Assembly (NCBI GenBank): GCA_036504075.1
Contig: DASXVX010000055.1
Coordinates: forward strand, 124,001 to 188,000
Length of the DNA: 64,000 bases
Direction: 5' to 3'
Origin: DASXVX01 sp036504075
Lineage (GTDB): Bacteria; Bacillota; Sulfobacillia; Symbiobacteriales; Symbiobacteriaceae
Part shown: positions 24,445 to 33,535 of the stretch, in pieces
Layout: each line of letters starts with the position of its first letter
Numbering within the stretch: the first letter of the stretch is position 1
Program-made: the position numbers and the translations under genes
The notes under the pieces: model-generated
The model's input: only the letters and a program-made list of their open reading frames with translations
What the model was told of the DNA's origin: nothing
Database searches by the model: none

Positions 24445-25543
24445 CTACCGGAGGAGCCCTTTCTCCATCTGCGAGGAATAGAACTGGGGATTGTCGCGCT
24501 TTCCAAAGTCCGTTGTGTGTCCGGCGGCATACATCATGTCTGCAAATATCCGGAAACATAAGTCGATAATCTGGTCTGCGGATGCTGTCGTGACCGCCGA
24601 GAATGTGAAAGGAGTAGGGTCATTTTCGAACTGATGGGAGCGGAGATCATCAAACGGATCAAAAGCGACTCCAAGTCGAGGGTGAAGACCGGCCACGTTA
24701 TTGAGTACAACCAGCCCCTCCACTGTCGTTGTTACCCCGAGGTTACCAAGAAACGACAGCCAGGGCGCCACGGTTCCGTGGAGGGCGGCCATAAAGGCGT
24801 CCGGAAGAATGAAGTCGTCCTTTCCGCCCGGTTGGCTCCAACCGTCTGCCATCAGGACTGACCACGCGGCAATCGCCCCATGCTTGTAAGCGACAGCACG
24901 GAACTCAGTCTCCTCCCGCGTGTTGCCAGGGTAGTCAAGTTGGGCGGCTTCGGGGCTGCCTTTCCAATGGAACGGGTTCGACAGGCGGTGACCTGAACCC
25001 CATCGAGGTGCACCCGCTTGCCTTCGTTGATACGCTTGCCCTTCCCTGAGTTCCTGCAGCGTGACCAAGTTCGCCGGTGTCCCTACAGGAGCCGCATAGA
25101 TGAACACGTTGGGCTTGGATTTCAGAGCTTCAGGCAAGTAACGATGATACTGCTGGCGAGCAACTTGCTCCAGGGTGGTCCGGGTCGATAGCCTGTCGGC
25201 ATAGAGTTGATCCAATTCCTCCCGGCTCGCGGTTACCGTTGAAGTCCCTCGGCGTACTGGAACGCCGTGCTCATTCCCCTGCTGCACCACGTGAGGGCGA
25301 TTCGTCGCCGGTATCCCCATCTTCCTTTACTCCGAGAAGAAGGATTCCACCGCGGGTATTGGCTAAACCGGCAACCCATTTCGCCAGCTTCGCTTTGTGG
25401 CTAGCGTTCGTGAGGTCAATCTTCCACTTATAGTCCAAAACCGTGCTCTCGGGAACCCGGGTAGTCAGAAACTCATTGACAATCTTCTCGATATCTCCAC
25501 TGATCTGAGCCTGTTCGAGGCGGATCTTGAACTCTTCCCACAT
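24445..25543 (-). pseudogene. AlbA_2 (Schlafen-type) ATP/DNA-binding protein, frameshifted
   Basis: An AlbA_2 protein interrupted by a frameshift. The N-terminal part, from ATG 25543 (GGTGGTGAG upstream), reads through LDYKWKIDLTNASHKAKLAK, then WVAGLANTRGGILLLGVKED, then GDTGDESP in one frame. The homologous continuation HVVQQGNEHGVPVRRGTSTV is in the next frame and runs to 24445. The switch is at about 25293, in CCC-T-CAC, and needs one base to be skipped. The C-terminal 230 residues (FMAALHGTVAPWLSFLGNLG and so on) match no family I recognise. Low GC (near 50%) and position beside a repeat array point to acquired DNA. Such proteins are often linked with defence or regulation. Confidence 0.7.
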
Positions 25544-25802
25544 TTCATGCTCACCACCAGGCTTTAATTGTCTACCATCACAATATACTTGAACAGAATA
25601 TTTCGCAAAATAGAACGGCGGGGCAAATCGGTCCTTCGTCTTGCGTATCGACAAGAACACCTTCGTTGCCTTCCATCCGCGATTTCCGGTTAAATCAGCG
25701 TCATCAGCGAAATCTGCGGCCAATCAATGCCTTCCGCCCCACCCCATACCCAACGGAGACAAAAAATTTCTCCCGGCATGGGTGACCGGGCGGGACATAA
25801 GC

Positions 25803-27662
25803 ATGAGAATGTCATCTCCCAGGCATCATAAGAGGCGTAAACGGGAAAGGGGGTTGCGGGGTTTGCCTACGGTCTCACGGGGGAGGGGGAGGGCCTATCC
25901 GGCCCTGCTCGCCCTGCTGCTGCTTCTGCTGACCATCCCGGCGATTCCGGCCCAGGCGGAACCGGCCACCGACGGCGGGGCCGACCTGGTTATTGTGCTG
26001 GACCGCTCCGGCTCCATGGCGACGAACGACCCGCAGGACCTGGCGGTCACCGGGGCCAGGGTGCTGCTGGATATGCTGGACCCCGGCGACCGGGTGGCCG
26101 TGGTGGCCTTTGACACCACCGCCCGGACCATCGTGCCGCTGCAACGCCTGGGCGACGGGGCCGCCGTCAAGCGGACCCTGGCGGGCCTGGGCCGACCGGT
26201 CGGGGAGTGGACAGACATCAAAGGTGCGCTCACGAAAGCGACCGACCTCTTAAGTGAAACGGCCGGACCAGAACCGGCCGGACAGGAACCGGCCGGACAG
26301 GCTGTGGCCGACCGGCCCCGGGCGGTGCTGCTCTTCACGGACGGCAAGCCCGAAACGACACCGGACGGCGTTCCGCCGGGCTACCGCGACGAAATGGCCG
26401 CCCAGGTGAGCCGCATGGCGGGCCGGGCGATTCCGGTCTTCGCCGTGGGCCTGGGGCAGGCCGATTTCGCCACGCTGGCCGCCATCGCCACCGCGAGCCG
26501 GGCCGAGTCCTTTGCGGCCACGTCGCCCACCCAGGCGGTGAAAGCCTTCGCCGACGTGCTCGCCCGCCTCAAGGACCGGCACGTGGCGCTCTCGTTTGAA
26601 GAAGACCTGGCGCCGGGGCAGGCGGGCCGGGAGCGGACGCTGACCGTGCCGCCCTACACCCGGCTGCTGACGCTTTCCGCCGTTTCCAGCGGCACCGTGC
26701 GGCTACGGGGTCAGACGCCGGCGGGCACGCCGCTGGACGCCGCGCCGGGACTGAAGGAGTCGGCCGGCGGGAACTACGTGGTCTACACGATTCCGAACCC
26801 GGCGCCCGGCGTCTGGACGGTGCAGCTGGAAGGCGCCGGGCGGCTGGAGGCCCACGGGGCGACGGAGAGCACGCTCAAGCTGAGGCTGGTCGCACCGGTG
26901 CCGTATTCCCAGGTGGCGGCGGGCCACCCGGCGGACGTGGCCGTGTTGGTGGCCGGCGACCCGGACCCGGGTGCCGGGCTGGAGCTGTGGGCCCAGGGGG
27001 GCGGGGGGACGGCCGTCCGGCTGATGCCGCAGGGCGGCCGCTACACCGGCAAGGTGTCGCCCGGGGACGGGCGGCTGGCGGTCTGGGCCGTGCGGGCCGG
27101 GGGCGAGGTGGCCCGGCAGGAGTTCCGCCTCTATCCCACCCCGATGCCAGGCGGGCCGCCCGCCGCCGCCCCGGCTCCCAAGGGGTCCCGGTGGTGGCTC
27201 TACCTGACCTTCCCTGTGGTGCTCGTGGCGGGAACCCTCGCGTACGGCGCCTGGAACTGGCGGCGCATCCGCCGGCGAGAGGAGACGGTCTCCGGACGGC
27301 TCGGCAGCCTTGTGCTGCGGGGCGGCGGGCGTGAACTGCTGATCGGTGCCGGGCCGGCCCAACTGGGCGCCGGGGCGCCCCAGCCTGCCGCCACGCTCTC
27401 GGCCCGGCTCACGCCGCTCATCTGGGCACCGCTGGCGGGCCTGGGGCTCGGGCGGCTAGTACTGCACATCTACATCCGGCCGGCCCCCGGGGTGCGGCTG
27501 GAGATCAACGGGCGGCCCGCCGGCGACGGGCGGCTCTACCACGGCGACGAAGTGCGCCTGGGCGGGGAGACGTACCCATTTGCCAACTCCCTGCTGCCGC
27601 GGCGGCCGGCCGTGGCCGCCCGGCGCACCGGGGCTGGGGCGACCCGCCCACTCAACCGATAG
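25803..27662 (+). CDS. Membrane-anchored von Willebrand factor A protein of the tubulin-like system
   Basis: A 619-residue protein, first of three closely packed genes. After a very basic start (HHKRRKRERG) there is a signal or membrane segment (ALLALLLLLLTIPAIPAQA, about residues 34-52). A VWA domain follows with an intact metal site: DRSGSM at about residue 67 (DxSxS) and LLFTDGKPE further on. Two beta-rich segments lead to a single membrane helix (WWLYLTFPVVLVAGTLAYGA, about 463-483) and a cytoplasmic tail of about 135 residues that could contact the next gene's product. ATG 25803 or 25809 is the likely start; the frame is open to 25641 but that part is not coding in character. VWA partners are known for a family of FtsZ/tubulin-like proteins. 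Confidence 0.82.
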   Translation: MRMSSPRHHKRRKRERGLRGLPTVSRGRGRAYPALLALLLLLLTIPAIPAQAEPATDGGADLVIVLDRSGSMATNDPQDLAVTGARVLLDMLDPGDRVAVVAFDTTARTIVPLQRLGDGAAVKRTLAGLGRPVGEWTDIKGALTKATDLLSETAGPEPAGQEPAGQAVADRPRAVLLFTDGKPETTPDGVPPGYRDEMAAQVSRMAGRAIPVFAVGLGQADFATLAAIATASRAESFAATSPTQAVKAFADVLARLKDRHVALSFEEDLAPGQAGRERTLTVPPYTRLLTLSAVSSGTVRLRGQTPAGTPLDAAPGLKESAGGNYVVYTIPNPAPGVWTVQLEGAGRLEAHGATESTLKLRLVAPVPYSQVAAGHPADVAVLVAGDPDPGAGLELWAQGGGGTAVRLMPQGGRYTGKVSPGDGRLAVWAVRAGGEVARQEFRLYPTPMPGGPPAAAPAPKGSRWWLYLTFPVVLVAGTLAYGAWNWRRIRRREETVSGRLGSLVLRGGGRELLIGAGPAQLGAGAPQPAATLSARLTPLIWAPLAGLGLGRLVLHIYIRPAPGVRLEINGRPAGDGRLYHGDEVRLGGETYPFANSLLPRRPAVAARRTGAGATRPLNR

Positions 27663-27675
27663 GAGATGACCCGAG

Positions 27676-30669
27676 GTGGCTTTTTCTCATTTCGAAGAGC
27701 CGGCCCCCGGACTGCCCCGTCCGCTTGTGGAAGCCACGGCGCAGATTCAGCGGACCATGGTGGTCGGGCTGGGCGGCACCGGCGGGGAGGTCATCAAGCG
27801 GCTGAAACGCCGGCTGGCCCGGCAGGGCCAGGCCTCCACCTACATCCGCTTCCTCTCGCTGGACGCCGACATCCGGACGTGGCTGGCGACGCTGCAGTTC
27901 CCGGCCCTGGAGCCCCGGGAGCGGGTGCCGCTCTACTGGGCGTCCCCCGGTAATGTGACGGAGGCGCCCCATTTGTATCCGACCATTCAGCATCTGTTTC
28001 ATCAGGGCAAGAAAATCGATATCTCGCTGCTGGCGGACCAGGGCGGGGCCGGGCTGATGCCGGTGGTCGGCCGGGTGGCGTTTCATCTCAATGCGGCCCA
28101 GATTTACGTGCAACTGCAGCGGGCGCTCCGGGACCTGCAGGCGATGCCGGCCCAGCCCGGCGGGCAGCCGCTGACCGAGGAGTTCCGCATTTACGTGGTC
28201 GGCTCGACGGCGGGCGGCACCGGGGCCGGCTGCTTCCTGGAGACGGCGGTGCTGACCAAGCACGTTTTCGCGGCCTTCAAGCATCAGCTTATCGGCGTGC
28301 TGGCCCTGCCGGAGGCCTTTGCGCCCACGCTCCGGGGCCAGCAGTTGGATTCCCAGAGCCGGGGCAACGCCTACGCCGTACTCAAGGAGTTGCAGTACCT
28401 ACAGGACGGGCCGGTCCACTGGGAGGACCCGGAGGCGGCCACGTTCCACTATAACCTCGGCGGCGATGTGCGGACCATTCGCCTCACGGAAAAGCCGTTC
28501 GATATTCTGTATGTGATCGACAACCAGAACCAGGAGGGGGCGGCGCTCCGCAACCTGACCGATATCTACGAAATGGCCGCCCAGCAGTTGTTCGTGGAGA
28601 TTGGGTCGCCGCTGGGGGCCAAGTTCGCGTCGGCCCAGGCCAACGACCGGGCGATTAAAGGGCTGGCGCCCTGCCCCGAGACCCAGCGGCCGGCCAATAT
28701 CTCGTCGCTGGCGACCGCGGCGCTGGTGGTGCCCGAGGAGAAACTGCTTCGCTTCTGCAGCCGCCGGTACCTGACCGAGGTGGTGCGGGAGCGGCTGCTG
28801 GGCGCGGCCGGTGCACCGGCGGAGGCCGAAGCGCAGGCGCTCAAGTACCTGACCGCGTCCGGCCTGGAGGAGCGGCGGGGCCACCGGATGATTAGCCGGA
28901 CGCTGCTGACCGACGTGCGGGAGAACCGGGAAGTGACGGCGGGCGAGTACGCCCTGGACCCGGAGGCGTTGACCGGGCGCTCGGTCGGGGAGTTCCTGAG
29001 CGCGCTGGACGCCCAGGAGGACCACTTTGCCGCCCAGGGGCTGCCGGCGGTCCGGCTGCTGGTGGACCGGAACCTGGAGCGAGTGCGCGCCGACGTGGCG
29101 GCCGGCGTCAGCCGTCTTTTGGCGGAAGCGTTCAGCGCCCGGGGTGTCCGAGGCGCCCTGGCCCTCCGGGCGGCGCTCGATACCGAACTGCAGGCGGTAG
29201 CGGCGGAACTGGCCCGCCTGCAGGCCGACGGCGAGGCGGCCCGCCAGGAGGCCCTGGGCCGGGTGGGCGCCCAGCGGGAGGTGCTGCAGGCCAAGGCGGG
29301 GGTCATCGGTGGGCTGTTCGGCAAGCGCCGGGACCTGATGCGCCTGCTGACGACGCTGCAGGCCGACTTCATGCAGGTGGAGCTGGACCTGCTGGCCCGG
29401 GCGGCGGCCATGCGGCTGACGGAGGCGGTCCGGACGCTGCTGGAGGAGCACCGGCGGAAGCTGGAGGCGCTGCAGTCCGGCCTCGCCCGCCTGGAGCAGA
29501 CGGTAGCGGCCGAGCTGACCCAGGAGCAGTGGGCGGTGGACCAGGGCTCGGCCTACGCCCTGGAGACCGAGGTGATTCAGCCCGAGCACTTCCCGCTGTA
29601 CTACGACCGGTTCCGGCCGGCCACGACCGAGCCGTTCCTGGCGGCGGTGGGGGAAGCCGACGGCGGCTTCGCCGGACTCGCCGGCCTGGAGTACGGCGAG
29701 CTGGCGGGCCGGCTGGGCCGGGCCGCCCGGCGGCTCTTTGCCGACCGCATCGAGCGGCTGAACGTGGTGGAGGTGCTGCAGGAGCGGTACAGCCGGCTGG
29801 AGGCTTTCGGCCTGCTGGACGACCTGGCCCGTCGCTGTCAGCCGTTCTGGACGGCCACCCCCCGCGGCGCCGGGGCGTTCAGCGACGTCTTTCTGATCGG
29901 CTCGCCCGGCATTCGGCCCGGCGGGACCGGCGGCCCGGTGCAGGCCGAGCCGCTGCTGCAGGAGTGGGTCGACCAGCACGCCGGGGGCGGCTCCGGCGGG
30001 CTCCAGTCCCGGCCGACTTACGTGGCCCTCGGGACGCCGGGGGCGGTGATTTTCAGCCGGCAGACCCACGGCGCCCGGCTCCACTACATGCGGCAGATTC
30101 TCGACTACCACGAGCACTACCGGGCGCTGCTGCAGCAGCGGGGCTATCCGATTCACTTCCGGCCGGCCCTGGAGGCGCTGCCGGAGTTGCGGCCGGACGA
30201 CGACAAGGCCACCGAGGCCTGGTCGCTGGCCGTGGCCTACGGCATGGTGGCCGCCCGGACGTTCGGCTGGATCTGGACGCTGGACGCCGAGCAGAAAAAA
30301 GACCCGGACCTGCCGGGCGGATATTTGACGGTCGACGTCCTGCGGACCGGTTCGCTCTGGGACCTGGCGGCCGAAATCGTGCCGGTGGAGCCCCGGGAGG
30401 TGCCGCCGCATTCCGGCCGGTTCCTCCACGCCTCCCGCTCCGGCGCCCTCGGCCAGTTCGCCCAGCGCCGGGAGTGCGCCCTGGCGGTGGACCGGCTGGT
30501 CGGCAAGCGGCTGGACACGGTTGGCAAACAGGCAATGGGGGCCGAACTGACCCGCTACCTGGAGGAGACGCTGCGGCCCCGCATCCGCCGGGCGGATGAA
30601 CTGGAAGCCGCCACGCTGGCCAAGGAGCAGGCTGCGATCCGCCGGTTCCTGGACCGGCTGAACCTGTGA
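27676..30669 (+). CDS. Tubulin/FtsZ-like GTPase domain protein (997 aa)
   Basis: A large protein with an N-terminal Tubulin_2-type (FtsZ-like) fold. TMVVGLGGTGGEVIKRLKRR at about residues 27-46 is the first glycine-rich nucleotide loop, and FRIYVVGSTAGGTGAGCFLE at about 171-190 contains the tubulin signature (GGTGxG). The centre (about 480-640) is strongly helical and Ala/Glu/Leu-rich, likely a coiled coil, and the C-terminal 350 residues are unique. GTG 27676 follows GGAGATGACCCGAG. It starts 13 bases after the VWA gene, and the next gene starts on its stop (TGATG). FtsZ and TubZ are far shorter, so this is not a division FtsZ. By family knowledge it may polymerise with GTP next to the membrane. 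Confidence 0.8.
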   Translation: MAFSHFEEPAPGLPRPLVEATAQIQRTMVVGLGGTGGEVIKRLKRRLARQGQASTYIRFLSLDADIRTWLATLQFPALEPRERVPLYWASPGNVTEAPHLYPTIQHLFHQGKKIDISLLADQGGAGLMPVVGRVAFHLNAAQIYVQLQRALRDLQAMPAQPGGQPLTEEFRIYVVGSTAGGTGAGCFLETAVLTKHVFAAFKHQLIGVLALPEAFAPTLRGQQLDSQSRGNAYAVLKELQYLQDGPVHWEDPEAATFHYNLGGDVRTIRLTEKPFDILYVIDNQNQEGAALRNLTDIYEMAAQQLFVEIGSPLGAKFASAQANDRAIKGLAPCPETQRPANISSLATAALVVPEEKLLRFCSRRYLTEVVRERLLGAAGAPAEAEAQALKYLTASGLEERRGHRMISRTLLTDVRENREVTAGEYALDPEALTGRSVGEFLSALDAQEDHFAAQGLPAVRLLVDRNLERVRADVAAGVSRLLAEAFSARGVRGALALRAALDTELQAVAAELARLQADGEAARQEALGRVGAQREVLQAKAGVIGGLFGKRRDLMRLLTTLQADFMQVELDLLARAAAMRLTEAVRTLLEEHRRKLEALQSGLARLEQTVAAELTQEQWAVDQGSAYALETEVIQPEHFPLYYDRFRPATTEPFLAAVGEADGGFAGLAGLEYGELAGRLGRAARRLFADRIERLNVVEVLQERYSRLEAFGLLDDLARRCQPFWTATPRGAGAFSDVFLIGSPGIRPGGTGGPVQAEPLLQEWVDQHAGGGSGGLQSRPTYVALGTPGAVIFSRQTHGARLHYMRQILDYHEHYRALLQQRGYPIHFRPALEALPELRPDDDKATEAWSLAVAYGMVAARTFGWIWTLDAEQKKDPDLPGGYLTVDVLRTGSLWDLAAEIVPVEPREVPPHSGRFLHASRSGALGQFAQRRECALAVDRLVGKRLDTVGKQAMGAELTRYLEETLRPRIRRADELEAATLAKEQAAIRRFLDRLNL

Positions 30670-32741
30670 TGGCGGCGGAGTTCAGCCTGACGGGGGCCTA
30701 CCTCGCCCCGTCGGCGGTAATCGGACTGGGCGCCTGGGGCCGTGAGGTAGCACGGGAGGTGGAGTCGGCTCTCTGGGAGCGGAGTCCGGGGCTGGTCCGG
30801 GCCTGTCCGGTGCTGGCCCTGGATGACGACGAGCCGGCGGCCCTGGAACTGATCCGGGCGCACCTGCGGGCCAGCCGGATGGCCGATGTGATCCGGGCGC
30901 TGGAGCGGGAGGGGCTCATGAAGCTGGACCCGGTGCTCCCGCCGCCGACGCATGTGTATCTGATTGTCTCGTTGGCGGACGACCCCGACTTGACCCGGCT
31001 GAAAGCGGCGACGGAGCATGTGGGCCGGGCGGCGCAGGAACTGAAAGCGACGGCGCTGAAAGCGGCGTTCGTGGACCTGGGGCCGTCGGGGGATGGCGGC
31101 GCGCTCCCGGCGGAACCGCTGCCGTTCCGGGTCTATGTGACGGAGCCGGTAACGGCCCACGGGCTGGTCCTGGACCCGGCGGAGTATCGGGCGGCGGTGG
31201 TGGAGGCGCTGGTGGCGGCGGCCCAGCCGGGCGGCAGCGCGATTTTTGCCGGGAGTGGGGCTTCGGGTCTGGCCGTCGGGCGGGCGGGGGGACCGGGCGG
31301 GGTCGGCACGCTGGGCATCGCCTGGCTGCGCTGGAACCCCGCCGACCTGCGGGCCGTGCTGGCGAAGCGGCTGAGCCGGGATGCGATCCGGCATTGCCTG
31401 GCCGCTGCGGCCTCCGGGCCGGCGGCCGGTCGGGTTGAGCCTCGGTCCGGCCGGCTGCCGGCCTTGCTCCAGGGCCTGCCGCTCCGGCCGGCCACCGGGG
31501 CCACGTCCGGGTCCGGCGGCCGGTCTTCCGGTGATGACACCCCGGCCCTCGACCCCGACAGGGACCTGTTCGGCAACCCCGCCGGGCGGCGGCACATGGC
31601 CCGCCATTTCCGGCGCTGTGTGGCCGCCGTGCCCCGGCGGGTGGAGCGCTGGCAAGCCCGCATCCGGGAGAACGGCTGGACACGGGCGCAGGCGGAGGCC
31701 GAGGCGCTGGAGCAGTCCGTGGCCGGGGCGCTCGCCGCCGGGCCGGACGGCCTCGCCCGGGCGACCGCCCTGCTCGACGCCGTGACCGGGGCGGCCGCCC
31801 GGCGGCTGGAGGCGACGCCGCCGGCGCCTGACCCCCTGCCCCGGACCTTCGAGCCGCTCCGGCGGCTGGAGCAGGCCGAACGGTTGCCGGAGCTGCGCAT
31901 CGTGCTCGCCGGTCTCGCCCTGGTGGCCGTCGTCTCGACGCTGGTGGGGCGGGCCGGCGGGGCAAGCATAAAGCTGCTGCTGGTCTGGTGGGTCATCCTC
32001 GGGCTGGCCGGCCTCGCCTACGTCGGCTGGCGTCCGCAGCGAATCCGGCGCCGCACGGCCGAGGCGTCGGCCGCCCTGGCCCGCCGGGCCTGCCGAATGG
32101 CCGAAACGGCCGTCCAGCTGGAGTCAGAAGGGCTCGACCGGCTGCTGGAGGAGCGGTGCCGCAGCCTGCGGGCCGACCTGGCCCGGGCCGGGGCCGCCCT
32201 GGCGGAGCGCTGCCGCCCGGAGGCGCAGGCCGCCGGCCCGGCCCCGCAGGGCGCCCTGGCCGTGCCCTGGCTGGACGGGCCGGCAGTGGAGCCGCTCTAC
32301 GCCCAGCAGCAGGGCCAGGTGCCGGACCTGGCCGCCCACCTGGCCGCCGGCGGTTGCCTGACGCTCCTGCGCGACCCGGATGCGCTCATCGCCCGGGCGG
32401 AGGCGCAGACCCGTGAGTACCTGGCGGAGCGGCTGGTGCTCGACCCCGGTCAGGTCGCCGCCCAGGCCTGCGGCGATCGGCTGGCCGAGCGGCTCCAGGA
32501 GTCCGTGAGCGGACTGCTCCACTGGTCCCGGCCGCTGCTGGCCCGGGGGGCCGCCGCCCTGCCGGAAGGCGACCGCTGGCTGCTCTGGCCCGAGGGGCTC
32601 CCCTGCCCGCCGGTCCCGCCGGGCGTGCAGGTGCTCACCGGCGCCCGGGGCTGCACGGCGGCCATCACGGTCATTCAGAACCTGCCGCCCGAGGCCCGGC
32701 CCCACCGGCCGGCGGCCCGGGCGGCGGATGTTGCCACGTAA
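30669..32741 (+). CDS. Large partner protein of the tubulin-like system, with two membrane segments
   Basis: A 690-residue protein starting on the stop codon of the tubulin-like gene. The N-terminus SAVIGLGAWGREVAREVESA (about residues 16-35) resembles the first loop of the preceding protein but with GLGAWG in place of GLGGTG, and no GGTGxG loop follows; I infer a diverged, probably non-catalytic relative. About residues 120-160 read VYLIVSLADDPDLTRLKAAT and a long helix. Two membrane segments lie at about 410-455 (IVLAGLALVAVVSTLVG; LLLVWWVILGLAGLAYVGW). A helical, Arg/Ala-rich C-terminal half follows. GTG 30666 is a less likely start. It could dock polymers to the membrane. A terminator follows. 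Confidence 0.65.
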   Translation: MAAEFSLTGAYLAPSAVIGLGAWGREVAREVESALWERSPGLVRACPVLALDDDEPAALELIRAHLRASRMADVIRALEREGLMKLDPVLPPPTHVYLIVSLADDPDLTRLKAATEHVGRAAQELKATALKAAFVDLGPSGDGGALPAEPLPFRVYVTEPVTAHGLVLDPAEYRAAVVEALVAAAQPGGSAIFAGSGASGLAVGRAGGPGGVGTLGIAWLRWNPADLRAVLAKRLSRDAIRHCLAAAASGPAAGRVEPRSGRLPALLQGLPLRPATGATSGSGGRSSGDDTPALDPDRDLFGNPAGRRHMARHFRRCVAAVPRRVERWQARIRENGWTRAQAEAEALEQSVAGALAAGPDGLARATALLDAVTGAAARRLEATPPAPDPLPRTFEPLRRLEQAERLPELRIVLAGLALVAVVSTLVGRAGGASIKLLLVWWVILGLAGLAYVGWRPQRIRRRTAEASAALARRACRMAETAVQLESEGLDRLLEERCRSLRADLARAGAALAERCRPEAQAAGPAPQGALAVPWLDGPAVEPLYAQQQGQVPDLAAHLAAGGCLTLLRDPDALIARAEAQTREYLAERLVLDPGQVAAQACGDRLAERLQESVSGLLHWSRPLLARGAAALPEGDRWLLWPEGLPCPPVPPGVQVLTGARGCTAAITVIQNLPPEARPHRPAARAADVAT

Positions 32742-32760
32742 CGCGAATACAGCGTACGAA

Positions 32761-32791
32761 AGAAGGCCACGCCACAGCGGCGTGGCCTTCT
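32761..32791 (+). terminator. Terminator of the VWA/tubulin-like operon
   Basis: A 13-bp stem AGAAGGCCACGCC / GGCGTGGCCTTCT with an ACAGC loop, 20 bases after the stop of the third gene. The T-run is short. Confidence 0.8.
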
Positions 32792-32858
32792 TGCTGCCGA
32801 ACCCCGCCCGCTGGGCATACGTCTACATAGTAGCACGAGCCCTGAGGAGGGGAGTACG

Positions 32859-33473
32859 GTGACCGCACTTCTACCGATCGTGGGGACGTTGATGCTGCCG
32901 GCGTTTCTGGCGGCAATCCCGGTTTCGGCCATCGGGATCCTGCGCCGGAACGTATGGTGGCCCCTTGCCGGTGCGCTTATGGCAACGCCCATCTCCCTGT
33001 ATCTCGCCGGCACTCCCCGGTCCCGGTGGCGCAGGGCCGGTTTGCTAGTCCTGTTGCCTATACCAATTTTCCTCGGTTGGTTTGCCTGGGAGATCGCAGG
33101 TGAAGGAACGGGGCCAATCCCGCCGGCCCCCCATGTAGCCGTGGCCGGCACGCAGGTTCCTGTGATCCCCGCGCACGCTTGCTGGCCTAGCGGAGGGGGA
33201 ACGGAGTGCACCACCGTTCCGGACAAAGTGGTGGAACACAGCGGGCTCCAGCCGGCTGAAGTCCCGGCCGGCTCCCGGCTTCAGGTCAGCTTTGATGTCC
33301 AGCCCGAGTTCTGGGATCTCTTTGGGTGGCAGACCGGCCGCCCGGTGCACCAGGACGTCGACCGAGCCGGGACCATGGCGCTGCCCGCAACCCCGGGGCT
33401 ATACGTGTACGACCTCAGCGCGCGCTGGCGGCAGGGTGGCGCCGATTGGGTGATCTACCTCAAGCTGAAGTAG
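32859..33473 (+). CDS. Membrane-anchored protein of unknown function
   Basis: A 204-residue protein with three hydrophobic segments in the first 80 residues (LPIVGTLMLPAFLAAIPVSA; WWPLAGALMATPISLYLAG; LLVLLPIPIFLGWFAWEI) and an exported domain of about 120 residues. The domain has the pattern VPVIPAHACWPSGGGTECT..GLYVYDLSARWRQGGADWVIYLKLK, with two cysteines that could pair, similar in look to small Bacillus extracytoplasmic domains of unknown role. GTG 32859 follows GAGGAGGGGAG. Monocistronic between two terminators. Confidence 0.65.
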   Translation: MTALLPIVGTLMLPAFLAAIPVSAIGILRRNVWWPLAGALMATPISLYLAGTPRSRWRRAGLLVLLPIPIFLGWFAWEIAGEGTGPIPPAPHVAVAGTQVPVIPAHACWPSGGGTECTTVPDKVVEHSGLQPAEVPAGSRLQVSFDVQPEFWDLFGWQTGRPVHQDVDRAGTMALPATPGLYVYDLSARWRQGGADWVIYLKLK

Positions 33474-33495
33474 CCAGGCGCAAGGGGCGCGGATA

Positions 33496-33535
33496 ACGAG
33501 GAGGGCGGTGCGCAGCGCGCAACCGCCCTCGTTCT
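33496..33535. terminator. Bidirectional terminator
   Basis: GAGGGCGGT (33501-33509) pairs with ACCGCCCTC (33522-33530), extended by AACGAG/CTCGTT at the base. It lies between the stops of two convergent genes. Confidence 0.75.

Noticed and set aside
28399..30429. A 676-codon leftward open frame opposite the tubulin-like gene, and similar long ones opposite the ABC exporter genes
   Set aside because: Very long antisense frames are expected in GC-rich genes; these are Arg/Gln/His/Pro-rich with no motifs.
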